A DNA stretch of 64,000 nucleotides from assembly GCA_003254925.1 (NCBI GenBank), contig QANZ01032720.1, forward strand, positions 142,904 through 206,903, given 5' to 3'. Source of the DNA: Chamaecrista fasciculata. Its lineage: Eukaryota; Streptophyta; Magnoliopsida; Fabales; Fabaceae. Positions 48,153 to 61,500 of the stretch are shown piece after piece. A program made the position numbers and the translations under genes. Every line of letters begins with the position of its first letter. Positions within the stretch are counted from its first letter, which is position 1. The notes below the pieces were generated by a model, which did not search any database, was not told where the DNA came from, and saw only the letters and a program-made list of their open reading frames with translations.

Positions 48153-51100
48153 TTAGCGGAAGCCAGCAAAGGCATTGGATTCAATCTCAGAACGAACCAG
48201 TTTAGCATAGAGACCATTGGGATGAGAAGCCAGAATTGCTTCATGACTTCCAAACTCAGCCACTGTTCCTTCTGTCACCACTGCTATGTTATGAGCCTCT
48301 CTTATTGTAGCAAGACGATGTGCTACAATTATGGTTGTTGTATCTCTTGTGATCTTCTTAAGTGCTTCTTGTACATGTTTCTCTGATTCCAAGTCCAAGG
48401 CACTACTTGCTTCATCAAGCAGTAACACCCTTGATTTCTTCAATATGGCTCTTGCAATTGCAATCCTCTGTTTTTGGCCACCTGATAGCTGGACTCCACT
48501 ATCACCAACCTAGTGTGATCAAAGTGTAAAAATGAGTCTAATGCTTTATCAACAGGTATGCTGTTTTAAATAGGAGTAAATTTTAGTTTTCTTTCTTGTT
48601 ATTAAATTTCTAATTAGTTTGTTAGTATATAGTTTAAATTGTAATGTTACATCCTTAGAAGGTTTGTTTCATCATGAGTATCATTTTGTAGTATTTTCTT
48701 TAGGATGATTTTAACCCCCCAATAAATGGTTAAAATGCACAAAGTCCCTTGCACTTTAGTCATTGTGCAAAAAAAAAAACTCCTTTTGTTAAAATTTTCA
48801 TTTAAAAAATAAAATGTTCTTATAATTTTATGATTGTTGTTGGATTTTACATTAAAATTAGCCAAAAAAATAAAATTTTCTTGTTTATTTTAATGAAAAT
48901 TTTAAGAAAAGAGGTTATTTGTACAAAATCAAAAGTTCAAGAAGTCTTTCTTCACTTTTCAAAATTCAAAAGGTTTATTTGCACAATGACTATAGTTCAG
49001 GGGGTTTTGTGCATTTTAGCCAGTAAAAAAAATCATGTAAATGGCAGCTTTGTTGATTGACAATTAAGTGATAGCGGAACAAGTTACATACGGACAGAAT
49101 ATCATGCTTTAAACAAAAGGGCAGACTTTTTTTTGGCCAATAAAGGGCTATGATTTACTCCAGTTCTTGGAATATGGAGGTTATATATTATTAGGGACAT
49201 ACCTGAGTTTCATAACCTTGAGGAAGGCCACTGATGAATTTGTGAATGTAAGCTTCATTTGCTGCCACTTCAATTTCAGCCCATGAAGCTTCTGGGTCTC
49301 CAAAGGCAATATTCTCCCTAATACTCCCAGCAAACAGTGCAGGTTCTTGACCCACCAAAGCTGTTTGCCTCCTCAACCACTTCAAATCAAACTCTTTCAA
49401 ATCTAATCCTCCCATTGTCACCTGCCCTACATTGGGATCGTAGAACCTCTGTATCAACCATATGACCGTTGATTTTCCCGATCCACTTGACCCTACTAAG
49501 GCAACTGTGCTTCCACTTTGGACCTTCAAACTAAAATTCCTCAATACTGTCACTGTAGGTCTAGATGGGTATGAAAAGGTCACTGATTTGAATTCCAGCT
49601 TCATTGGCTTTGATCTTTCTAGTTTCTTACCTTTTTTCTCATAATTGCCTATCAATGGTCTCCGATATAAAATATCAAGAACTGCTGGAACTGCTGTAGC
49701 TGCCAAAGAAGTATCTGGAGCTAAACCAGCTAGTTGTCCCACAGAAAAGGAGCTCAAAACAAGGATGAGAAATATCTTGTACACGTTCCCGAAACCTGTT
49801 ATGTTTTCTTTTACAAGGAAGGAGCCGAAAAAAAGAATTAAGGTGTATGCCCCATACATGGCACCTTGGAAGAACCCAAGTGTTAGTCCAAGAATCTGTG
49901 ACCTTTTTACTGATTTCTTCATAGGTTCTGATAAGGCTTGATCGAAGGACTTGACTATCTGTTCTTGGGCCGAAAAAGCAGTAGTTGTTCTTATGTTTGA
50001 AACTGCACCAGAAGCAATGCTGCTAGCTCTGGCATAAGAATCGTTGTTAACTCGTGGCCCCACGTTTATGATCAAGTTCAGATAGCTGGCACCAAGAGTC
50101 AAAGGTGTTAGTGCAGCAGCCACAAAGGTTAGTCTCCATTCATAGTAAAAGCTCACGCCAAGCCCAACAGCAGCCGAGCTCAAACCCATTAGAAGGACTG
50201 AGAATCGATCACCAAGTACTGATCGAAAACTAATGCAGTCAATAGATAGCCTTGACAGCAGAACTCCAGTGGAGTTGTCTTCAAAATCAAACCACCCTGG
50301 TTCTTGTTTCAGTATGGATCGAAACAAAAGATCTCTAACCCTCATTGTGAGCTTTGTCCCCGCCCAACCACACAAACCTTGCTGTCCTGTCATGGAAATT
50401 ATGCAACCAAATCCAAGCCCAACAAGTGCTATACAGAGATGTGCAATATCTCTTTTCATTGTTGAAGTGTCTTTGTCAAAGTATACTTCAAGGGCTATGC
50501 CTAAAAGCAATGGAAAAAGGGATAGAAAAGCACCTGCAAACATACCGAGAATAAATCCTGAAAACAGCATCACAAACTCTGGTTTCTGAAGTTTCCATAA
50601 CTCAGAAAGTCGGAAATTTCTTGGCTTTTTCTGTAGATCTTCTTCCATTTCTGTTTGATTTTCATCTTTGATGGATTTTAAGTACTTAGTGTTAGACCTC
50701 GAGATATCAATGGTATATCTTGACCCTGATACATCAGGAATCGATTTATCATAGATAGAAAAATCGCTGGCCTTCTGAATGTTAGCTTCTATAGTCGCTT
50801 GGTTTGACATGGCTTCTGTAGCAAGCTTGACAAGTTTATAGTAGGCACCTTCTTTTGCCATAAGCTGACGATGGTCACCAATTTCGGTGACAGAACCATT
50901 TTCAAGAGCTACAATTGTATGAGCATTCTTTACTGTTGCTATCCTATGAGCAATGACAATGGTTGTTCGGCCAGAAGAAATCTTGTCAATGGCCTGTTGG
51001 ACTGCAGCCTCTGACTCAGCATCAAGGGCACTGGTAGGTTCATCTAAAAGAAGGATTTTAGGATCTTTGATCATAGCTCGAGCCAATGCAATTCGCTGCT

Positions 51101-54100
51101 TTTGACCACCAGAGAGTTGGGTACCTCTGCCTCCAACCTGCAAAGAAGTAAAGCTTTTAAGGAAACTTATGAACCATATATCTTTACCATCTAAAGGGAG
51201 GATGTACCTGAGTGTCATAGCCTAGGGGTAGGCTAGCAATGAAGTTGTGAGCATCAGCAGCAATGCATGCAGCAATTGCCTCTTTCTTAGTGGCATTGTC
51301 CTTCCCCATCATCACATTTTCCAGTATGGTTGTGGCAAAGAGAATCGGCTCCTGACCCATCATTCCTATCTGATCTCTTAGCCACTTGACTTGCAGTGTC
51401 CTCAAATCATGACCATCCAAGGTTACTATCCCTGCAAAATATATTGAACACCATGAAACCTAAAATATAATCCATCCTTGGCTTTTGGGTCTAAGTTATC
51501 GTACATTTAGATATATGGTTTACCTTCAATTGGGTCATAAAATCTCTCTATAAGAGCAAAAATGGTGGACTTTCCCCCACCACTAGCACCAACTAATGCT
51601 GTAGTTCTTGAAGATGGAATCACTAATTTAAGGGAACGAAGGATTAGGGCATCAGGACGAGCAGGGTATGAAAAACTAACATTTTTGAACTCAATCCTTC
51701 CACGGACACTAGAAAGCTTCCTTCCATCAAGGTTGTAGGGATCAATCTCAGGGATTCTATCGATGACTTCAAATACTCGGCCAGCTGCAACAATTCCTTG
51801 AGCAAACTGTGCAAAATATGAAAGTGCCAATGCCAAGCCTCTGCAAATTTAAGAAATTTAGTATCAATTTTTGTACTTTTGAGACCACAACTAGGCATGC
51901 AATTAGATTTAAAGTATTCCATAGATAGAGCCTGTTTGACTTAGCCTTGGAAGAGGAAAAACTCGTTATTTATAAATAAATAAATATTTTCTTAATGTGT
52001 TTTGGTTATGACAAACTTCAAAAAAAGAAAAAAAAAACATTAAGATTTAAAGAGCGAAAAACCTGCACACAGTTCACATTAGAGGGAAACAGAGATATCC
52101 CACCTTCCTCCTACCATGACACCAAAGAAACAAGCAATGGCTTCACCTCCCTGGATTTCCTTCTTGGAAATTAAGATAGAGCCATACCAGAAAGCCAAGG
52201 CCCATGTTGAATAGGTTACCAAATAAATAACTCCCATGCCTGCACCCTTTGCAAAACCAACTTTTGCCCCTACTGGGATTGACTTTCCAAGCAGTTCGGC
52301 ATATTTCGCAGCCAACTGGCTTTCTGTAACAAAAGAAATTACTGTCCTAATTGAACTGATGGTCTGCTCTGCAATGCTACCAGCCTCCCTATAAGAAGCC
52401 TTCAATAAAAAGAAAAAGGAAAAATAATCAACAAAAATCCAGCACATCCCAGAAAAATGAATAAATTTTACTTAAGTTTGTCTTTCCTCTTACTTCCTCT
52501 TTTGCTGATAACCCGCCATAAATAGCCTTGTAAGAGATACCACAGAACATGGTCACTGGGGTGACTGAGAATACCACAAGAGCGACTTTCCAAGACCTTA
52601 GAAACCCTACTGTGTACCCACATATGAATGTAAAAACTTGATGAATGAAGTGAGCCATCTGCATAGGCGAAGAGATTAAAATTTTCTGTAAAGATTAATG
52701 TCAACTAAATATGTGGCAAAATTTGCCAGCTTAGATCTCTATGATAAAGAATGAAGTGAGCCACATATATATGTCTTCTTAACTTACAGGAATTAAAAGA
52801 AACACAAAAGGAAATGTCCTCAATGATACACATATGGATGTCATACATTTTTGTCTGTAAAAAATGGCCTAGTTTTAAAATATTACCCTAAATTGTTTTC
52901 TTTCAATTTTCTCCTTAATATAAGAAATCTGACCTAACATAATTAGCTGTCAAGTCAAATCCATTAGTAGCATTGTAATGTTCAGCAAGATATTATCAGT
53001 TTCACAGAAATAATACCAGCAGAATGAGAAAGAGAGATAAAGGTTAACCTTCTCTCCCATAACTTCTTGAATTTGTGCAACATCACTTGCAATTCCGTGC
53101 ATAATACCAGAAGTGTTGATCTCCGTATCAAAAAAGCTAATGTCCTGACGAAGAACTGCTCTTAAATACTCGGTTCTTATTCTTTGAGCTGATCGCTCTC
53201 CTACCAACCTCCAACAAGTGATCTCTGTCAATTATAGGGATCAACGAATTATTTGTAACAACTTTCAGAAATACCTCAATCCTCAGGAAGTCTTGGTTTA
53301 AAAAATGAATTATAATGTCTTTATCTCCTTACCCAAATATGCTCCAACCATTACCATCGCAGCTAACCCAGTCATATATAAGCATATCTGAAAAATTATA
53401 AATGGAAATTGAAAAAGAATGAGCATAAAGAAGAATGAAAGAATATAACTAGCTCAACAAACTGCGAGTTTCAAATTTTATGTTTTACTGTATCATGATT
53501 CATGGCGTCCCTTCCAATGTTCATGTTTTCAAGTGCTAGAGCTTCATATGCAAACACTAAATTCAGAAATACTGCATTTATCTACTCCTGTTTTTGTGCT
53601 AACTTGCGATTTCCTCCAATGAATTAATAATACAACTGACTCATGACCTCATTGCATTTATCTAGCCTTTCTTTTTCAATCTAAATCAATTAGAAACAGA
53701 TAGTGTGAACGTTTTCATCTTTATATAAATGAAAGGTTAAAGTGCACTTTTGGTCTCATAACTTTTGCTCAGGTCTCAATTTGGTCCCATAACTATTTTT
53801 TTGTTGTTACAAATTTGGTCTCGTATTACTTTTGGTCCCATATCTTTTGTTCAGGTTGCAAAATTGATTCTATATCTTTGCACAAAGGTCCACCATCAAT
53901 CCCACCTGACTCAAAGATGTGAGACTAATTCTGCACTTGACCCAAAAATATGAGACTAATTCTGCACTTGACCAAAAAATATGAGACTAATTCTGCAATC
54001 TAATCAAAAAAATATGAGATCAATTCTGCAACATCATCCAGAGATATGAGACCAAATTTGCAACTGGGACCAAAAGTACAACAAAAAAAAATTATGAAAT

Positions 54101-56221
54101 CAAATTGAGATCTATGCAAAAGTTATGAGACCAGAAAGTAAGTACACTTTGGCCTAAAAAAGAAAGAAGAACGTATATGTACCTACCGTCTTGACATCAT
54201 TGAACATCTGGGAATTGTCACCATTTTTTGATTCTGTAGAAATTTTATTGACGACGTTTCCAAAAAGATAAGAATACCAAGGAAGTGATCCCCCATTTAT
54301 GAGAGCCCCAAGACAACCCAAAATCACAAGCACTATATCCCACTTTGTTGAGTACCTAAACAAGCCCAGCAACCCAACAGATTTTGGAGGCTCCACATAA
54401 TCATCATCGTAATCATCATCATCAACCCTATCATCTTCATCAAACCCATGAGATTGATGACTATATTCACCACCACCACCACCATGGGTTCCACGAATTC
54501 CATAATGGCTACCATAATCAGCGTAATAACCATCTTGTTTGGTGGGTTCAACACTGAAAGACATGAAACTAAGCTCATCTTCTTCCGCCAACGGACTGTT
54601 GTTGTTCTTCCCCTTCTTATTAACAATCCCTTCCTTGATGATCTCCAATTTCGGAATCCCGCTGCTGATAGATTTCCTGCTACGATCGCCATTGTCGTTG
54701 TTAGCGACATAGCTCTGAAGCTCGAATCTCCCAGTAGGAATGAAATTACCTGAAAACAAATGTTGCCAAGATTGAATGGTATCCTACAACTTAAAATTTA
54801 GGATAAATTACACTTTGGTACCCTGTGGTTTGACCCTATTTCACTTTGGTACCCTGTGGTTTGAAACATGACACTTTGGTACCCTGTGATATTTTCTATT
54901 AACACTTTGGTACCCTTTGGAGCTATTTTGTAATTTTGACCATAACAAATTTTGCAAAAATAACATATTGACCCTAAATTTTTTTAAAGTTTTCATTTTA
55001 GTCCCTAGATAATATGTATTTAGGGACCTATTTTTAATTTTATGAAAATTTTGGGGTCAATATGTAATTTTTGCAAAATTTGTTATGATCAAAATTACAA
55101 AATAACTCCAAAAGGGTACCAAAGTGTTAATAGAAAATACCACGGGGTACCAAAGTGTCATGTTTCAAACCACAGGGTACCAAAGTGTAATTTACCCTAA
55201 AATTTAATGTAATATATTTTAGATGAAACCTACTATTTGGTCCCTACTTTTTCATAGTTTCAACTATTTGATCCCTCTTTTTTTTCTTGAAATAGAATAT
55301 TTGGTCCCTCAACAATTACAAATGTCAACTTGTAAATCCCTGTAGCCTATCTCTGTTACTAACACAGATGATTCGGTCATTAAGTGCACATATAGCACGT
55401 TAAATGTCATATATTTAACTATTTGGGACCACCTAGGGTTTAAATTTGGAAATACTTCAATAGTTTATGTCTTACGGAAGCTTCACGTGTAATATAAATA
55501 TTTGGCTTTGACTCAATTTTAAGTCGATTTAATTGTGTTTGTTGGTCTGGTTCGGTTGATTTAGGTGACTGAGATGCCAAAATGATATTTAATGGTATCA
55601 TATAAGTATTTAACATCCACGTCATCAAGTAATTGAACGGATTCTAACTGAGGAACTAAATAGTTGACAATTATAAAAAATGAGTGACTGAGTAGTTCTG
55701 CCTAAGCCTAGCTGAGAAAGAATTACGAGGCGTTGAGGGATCAGTAAAAATATAAGGACCAAATAGTATATTTCCTCTGTATTTTAAATATGTACATCCT
55801 ACATAAATTTGTTGACAACATTACCTGAAAACGAGGAGTTGGTAGAGACAGTGCTTCGTCTGAAGAAGTTTCCGGTTGTTGTGCCAGAAAGATAAAAGTC
55901 GTTGGCGGATCTATGAAAAACCCGACTCCGGTCTGATTGGGCCGGGCTTGCGGTCCACGGAGTTAAAACCGAACCCAAGTTTCTATTACTGTACTCACTA
56001 AACCCAGTGGGCTCAAATTGCCATGAAACCTCCGTCTGCCATGACACGTCATCGTCGGAGGCAATCGCCGGAGTTCTGCTCCGGCGACCTCGTCTCGCGG
56101 TGGCCGCCGTGAAAGAGCGAGACACGTCGCGAGAACTTGCCGGAGTGGTTGTGTAGCGTCGTGGCGGCGGGAAGTTGTTGCTTGAGGAGTAGTAATCGAT
56201 TTCGAAAGAGGAATCAGCCAT
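48153..56221 (-). CDS. Full-size ABC transporter, subfamily B (P-glycoprotein type), long N-terminus
   Basis: Ten exons: complement of 48153-48509, 49203-51137, 51208-51431, 51524-51840, 52104-52399, 52494-52658, 53049-53224, 53333-53387, 54187-54749 and 55825-56221, 4485 nt, 1494 aa, in frame throughout. Start [20 protein letters not shown]. The first 230 or so residues are an uncommon Ser/Arg-rich then Gly/His/Asp-rich extension. TMD1 follows (exons 2-6), then NBD1 with [17 protein letters not shown] and [14 protein letters not shown]2 and NBD2 follow, with [17 protein letters not shown] and [11 protein letters not shown]. All Walker and signature residues are intact, so it should hydrolyse ATP. 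Most plant ABCBs have about 1250 aa; the extension is the special feature. Substrate unknown. It may belong to the ABCB group conserved in mycorrhizal hosts, a guess that needs a tree. Confidence 0.93.
48725..49021. mobile_element. Family D element in the last ABCB intron
   Basis: Left 'GGTTAAAATGCACAAAGTCC', right 'GGTTTTGTGCATTTTAGCC'. Inner arms pair. Non-coding. Confidence 0.65.
53735..54154. mobile_element. Family B element in ABCB intron 2
   Basis: Left GGTTAAAGTGCACTTTTGGT, right 'AAGTACACTTTGGCC'. Diverged copy of 12362-12760. Inner tracts 'ATATGAGACTAATTCTGCA' are repeated three times. Confidence 0.7.
54800..55198. mobile_element. Family A element in ABCB intron 1, 399 bp
   Basis: Ends AGGATAAATTACACTTTGGT and its near-inverse ending TTTACCCT. 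A 7 bp AAAATTT lies on both sides (54793-54799, 55199-55205). Close to the copy beside U12 at 11621-12037. Confidence 0.8.
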
Positions 56222-56869
56222 GGCTGAAGCAGAGAAGAAGAAGAAGAAGAAGATTAAGAAGAAGGATGTGACGAGAAGAACAAGATTGGATTTTGTATAT
56301 AGTTTTGGAGAGACATTATTAGTTTAATGTGTCAAACGAAGTGAGAAACTTTGTTCATGCCTCCTAATCAGAGTCGAAGACAGACAATTAGACAAAGACA
56401 AAGGACAGAACAAGAAAACATCACATAGTAAAAGAGATCATTAATTAAGGTTTATTGTTTATATATAATGACATTGACCGCTATGAATGTGTAGTGAGTA
56501 TAATAAGTCTTGAGAGAATACACTCAAAAATTAAATCTTATGAAGACAATTAGCAATTTCACCAATATTAGCTAGACTACTTTCATGGATGGCATTTCCA
56601 CAAGAATTAAAGTCTCATGATTTCACTATGTGATGCTTCATTTTGGTCTTAGAACACTAATCAATATTTTCCACAAATAACTCTTTGATTCGATAGATTT
56701 TTCAATAAAAATATTATTGTCAATTTATCACGATGAACTTTGAGAGAATTATGTTTATTATTATCGAATTAACATTTTTTTAAAAATAAATTATAGGTGG
56801 GAGAAAGTGTCAAAACGTGAGTCTCATTCTTTTAAACTGTTCTTTTCTCTTTCAATACTACATCTATAG
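56222..56869. other. ABCB upstream region
   Basis: A (GAA)n-like purine tract just 5' of the ATG is probably leader. No other gene or clear promoter box can be supported. Confidence 0.4.
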
Positions 56870-57587
56870 TAGGAATATTCAGCGGTTTAGGCCAACCCAT
56901 CAAAACCAACTCAACCCGTAAGTTTGGTTTGAGCTGACGAGTTGGTTTGATTTAAAAATTTTCAACGCATATTGGTTTGAGTTGAGCTGCGGGTTTCAAA
57001 AACCCTAAACCCAACTTGTCAGCCTGGCAATTATTATTTATTTATATTTTCTAAATTTTAATATATACATAAAAATATAAAAATACATAATAGTGTGGCT
57101 AGTGGCTATTGCTACTATTTAAAAGTATTCAAGTTTAGCTTACACATGCCGATTTTAGCTTCTTTTAAGTGATCACGTATGTGACTTTCAATCATATTAT
57201 TAACTCTATGATAATAAGAATTTTTTTTCATCTAAATTCAATACAAAAAATTGAAAGATGAAAAATATTGTGGAGTGAATTATATTTCATTTTAAAAAAA
57301 TTGTTTGCAAATTAGAATGAACCAACTCGTTAGTCCGCCCAACCCAACCCATTAGGGTTTAGTTTAAAATATTATTTTTCAAAACTCAACCAAAATTAAT
57401 AAGACTTCTAAAAACATCAACTTGTCATAAACACAGCTCAACTTACTTCGCGAACACTCCCAACCCAACCCATCAGGGTTTAGTTTAATTTGAAGTATTA
57501 TTTTTTAAAATTCAACCTAAATCAATCCGCCTTCTAAAAACATCAACTTGTCATAAACTCAACCCAACTTACTTTGCGAATACCCTA
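56870..57587. mobile_element. hAT-like non-autonomous element, 718 bp
   Basis: Starts TAGGAATATTCAGCGG and ends (inverted) TAGGGTATTCGC. A perfect 8 bp target duplication ATCTATAG flanks it (56862-56869, 57588-57595), the length typical of hAT. The right third is a tandem duplication (about 57338-57460 and 57461-57587), each carrying CCCAACCCAACCCAT..AGGGTTTAG. No transposase. Confidence 0.85.
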
Positions 57588-60107
57588 ATCTATAGTATAC
57601 TAGGGGATCCAAATTCTTAACATTAGAAGATTATGTATATGGACGGACGGCATACATACCTACATACATGGCTAAGATTGCCGGCTAAGCCTGTATATTT
57701 CATTCATTTCACACAACAAGTTTTATAGTTTAGTGTATAATTTTAGGTCATTGATCGATCATTTGAAAATCTTGGAATTGACGCGACTTACGTGGACGTG
57801 GGACTTAATTTATTATCAAGTAAATACTCTAATTATTATAGAAAAAAAAAAAAAGTAAATACTCTAAGAAGCAGTCATTAGTCAACCTTGTGATGTCGTA
57901 ACATATAGATAGGCATAGAGTTTCCAGCACTACTCTCCATTTGTCGCATTTTCTTCTTATTCTCAGAACAAGCTTTTTCATTATCATTGAATTATAGGGA
58001 TAGGAACTGTTCATCACATCATATGTTATAGATTTCTAATTATTATTCTAATCACCGTTTTCTCTTTCTTACATACTTACTTGATATGTAACATATTGCC
58101 AACTTGTGTTGTGTATGTTGACTGTTGAGTAATCCAGTAACTGCATAGTAATACCGGAATTTACGAAGATTTTATGTTTATCTCAATGATCACTTGGGTT
58201 GAAAGCTCTCAGTAAACAATGATGATTGAGATAAACAGACAGAAATGGTTTGGCATCTTCATATTCAGCCACGTGTATACAGTATGTAGTAGTTCAATCC
58301 AAGAAAATCGATGGATCTAGCCAGCATTTAATTTCATTGTTCTTTGGAAAACTGAAATCCATGATTAATTGTACACATCGAAGAAGAATCTATAAATGGT
58401 GGCTCAATTTGGACTCAAACTTCTGACTTCTTATGTGCTTTGTGTTCCAAACTACCTAGGCAACTGAATTTTGAAAATAATTTAGGCATGAGGGTAACAA
58501 TGAATTTATTTTAATATTTAAAGAACCAATTTGATGATAATAATATTTAAACTATTAAATCTAATATGTTAAAAATTAAAATATAACTTTTTTTTTGGCA
58601 AACTGTTTTGCGTCACATAAGACTTGTTCATCTTTTGGATTCATCAATTTTAATTCTTCAAAATTCCTCTCTTCCTACCTCTTAGTATTCTTTTTTTATA
58701 TATATATTTCTTTAGTATTATAAGTTATATAATTTTTTTTCATCAGAAAATATTACTACTCCTTACTTTTCTAAATGTATGGGAGATGTCACTACTTTCT
58801 ACATCTTTAAGTGTATGGAATAATTTGATGAGTCTACATGTTTATTTATGACAAAGATTGTTCACTAACATATTGTTAGTTGCCTTTCCGTGACTCTTTT
58901 TTTTTTTTTTGCATATTTTCTTACCTTACAGCAATTTGATTGGTGAAGGCAATTTTTCGAAAGATGTGCCTCATTGGTTGGATCTTTGTATCCATATTCT
59001 TTTATCTTGGTTTCTTGGTGTTTTTAAAATTAACTTCTTTTCTGACATCCGACTCTTCAACAATTAAATGATTATCTCTTTTTTTTCCTTTTATGGTTTT
59101 TTCTTGTAATGGCCCAAAAATAAAAAGTTCTTAAAGTTTCTATTTGTAATAGTTTTTGTTTTAACTGTTTATAAAAAAACCATCTGTTTTTCTTAATCAT
59201 TAATGCTATCTAAATTTTTTGAACTGATCATTTGTATTTACAGATTACATACAAAAATTAATTTCGTTGTTATTGTTAGAATAAATATTTGTTTATATGA
59301 ATACCTTCCATGTTGGTATTACCTAATAACTATCTAGCCACAAATTCAATAAGATAAGTTAATTAATTTCATTATTATTTTAGATGTCACCAACAATTAG
59401 GATGGCACCAAAGTTTGAATCTACAAATCACAATTCTATACTGATAATCAGGTTTGAGAGAGAAAAATAACAGCTAGTTTCCTCATCTGGAAAATAGACG
59501 TCTTCACTCTTCAATAGTAAGTGTAGTTTTAGGGTAAATGGTGACAATAAATTAAATTACAGAATTTAAAGGATACAAAAAGGTTTTTTTTGGGGGAGGG
59601 GGTTAAATTTAAATGTTCCATTCTTGTTCCATCCATTTATTTTCAATATAGGAGAAAGCAAGAAACAAAAAGGGAAGGACACAGTTGGCTTTAATCAATA
59701 ATCTTTATGCAAGAACTTTCCACTTCAAACACACTCAAGCATTTGGGACAAAAGGGGAAGGACAAAACTATTGTCTAACTTCTAGACATTGTACATTAAC
59801 TTCTCCAGATCTAAACAAAAGCTTGAAAATGGAGATTTTTTAATTTTATTTATATAACTGAGCATAACAGGATTGGATTCTTCCAAATCATTGACATATT
59901 AGGTTTCATAGAGAAGCTTGATAGAAAATATCCAAATAAATGTATCAAAAGAAACAATGCCTAGAAAGGAGAGATGGTGAGGGATAATAACACTGATTTT
60001 AGCCATCAACAAAAGAATATAATAGAATGCAAATTGCATTCCTCGCGTACATTACTCTCAAAGCACAACAAAAGGATGCAATGTCACTGAAGGAATGAGA
60101 TCATGTG
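57588..60107. other. Intergenic, nothing recognised
   Basis: AT-rich DNA without a supported gene. A 15 bp inverted repeat (58176-58190 with 58222-58236, one mismatch) could form a short hairpin. Confidence 0.5.
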
Positions 60108-60275
60108 TACAGTTCAGAATCAGTTTCATCGAGTTATTAGAGTTAGTTACTAGGAAATTACAGTTTTGCCCTTGTATAGTTATTTTATGTTTGCAGGATT
60201 AGCTGTACATTCCATGTATACCATTTCTGTGATTAATAAAATTATTACAATTCATTCCATATATGAAATTCTTCA
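60108..60275 (+). repeat. Probable 5' LTR of the Ty1-copia element
   Basis: Ends ...TTCA directly before the primer-binding site. It includes a likely poly(A) signal AATAAA near 60235. The left edge (TGTACAGTTCAG at about 60106-60117) is a guess, because the 3' LTR lies beyond the window. Confidence 0.55.
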
Positions 60276-60288
60276 TGGTATCAGTGCA
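60276..60288 (+). other. Primer-binding site
   Basis: TGGTATCAGTGCA matches the start of the common initiator-tRNA-Met primer site (TGGTATCAGAGC) of plant copia elements with one substitution. Confidence 0.75.
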
Positions 60289-60371
60289 AAATCTCTGATC
60301 CGTTTTTCATTCTTCCGCTACATTTCTTCAATTTCTTCTTTCTTTTTCTCTATTTCTTCGTTGCTTTGAAG

Positions 60372-61500
60372 ATGACTACTCCATCTTCTCCTCCTTCTTC
60401 TTCTACTGTTGAGAAGGTTTCTGCTAATTCGTCTACTTCGGTGACTGGCTTTGTTCGCCAAGATCCTTTGTTTTTGCATTCTTCGGATAATCCGGAAATG
60501 CAGCTAGTTTCGAATCATCTTACGCTTTCTAACTATCTCATTTGGAGTAGATCGATGCGAGTTGCTCTCAAAGCTAAGAACAAGTTGAGTTTTATTGATG
60601 GATCATGCAAGCCGCCTGCAGATTTTGATTCTGATGCATTTGCACATTGGTCCTTCGTTGATTCGATGGTCATGTCTTGGATTCTCAATTCGATGACCAA
60701 AGATATTTCTGAGGCATATGTTTATGCTTCATCTGCTCAAAGTCTTTGGACTGAGCTTGAAGAAAAATTTGGCGAGACTGATCGGCCTCGTGTGTTTCAT
60801 TTGCGCAAGGAGCTACACTCTGTTGAGCAGGGTACTGATTCTATTGCTACATATTCAAACCAATTGAAAAGGTTTGGGAAGAATTACAATGTTTAGAGCC
60901 TTTGCCTAAATGTATCTGTAATAATTGTACTTGTGGTTCTTATAAGAAGCTCGATGAGATGTTTGCTTCTTGGCTTGTTTTACAGTTTCGTGAAGGTCTT
61001 AGTTCTGCTTATAATTAGGTTGTAAACAATATTTTGTTGCTTGATCCGTTACCTCAATTTACTAAAGTTTACTCTATGGTAGCTCGCATAGAGAAACAAT
61101 TGTCTGTATCTGCTCTTAGTACTAAGACAGTTGATGCTAGTGTGTTACTAGCAAAATCTTCTGATATTTCTAAGTCTGCTGCTGTGAAATCTACTTCTAA
61201 GAAGAAGGATTCTACTAAGAAAGAGGATCGATTCTGTATTTTCTACTCTAAGACTGGACATCTTGAAGATACTTGTTTCAAGAAACATGGTGTGCCTGAC
61301 TGGTATAAGGAGAAGTATCCTAAGGACAAGAAAGCTACTGTAAATGCTGCTTTACATGATTCAGAGGCTTCTACTTCATCTTCATCTCTTGGATCTGGTT
61401 CTGCTGCCTTTTCTGATTTAGTGCAGCAAGAAGTTCGCAAAATTATGAAGCAGAAGTCAGTTGCTACTAATGATTCATCTGTTAGTGCTGCTTATTTTGC
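60372..61500 (+). pseudogene. copia gag region
   Basis: First ATG at 60372 (MTTPSSPPSSS). Typical DUF4219/UBN2-like capsid with YLIWSRSMRVALKAKNK, WSFVDSMVMSWILNSM and VFHLRKELHS. Broken by a frameshift near 60870 and a stop at 61016. The CCHC knuckle near 61229-61272 has Tyr where the second Cys should be (CIFYSKTGH), then CFKKHG. Confidence 0.85.

Noticed and set aside
54333..54753. Met/Thr-rich ORFs in two frames at the ABCB N-terminus
   Set aside because: Out-of-frame readings of exon 2, whose low-complexity codons keep other frames open.
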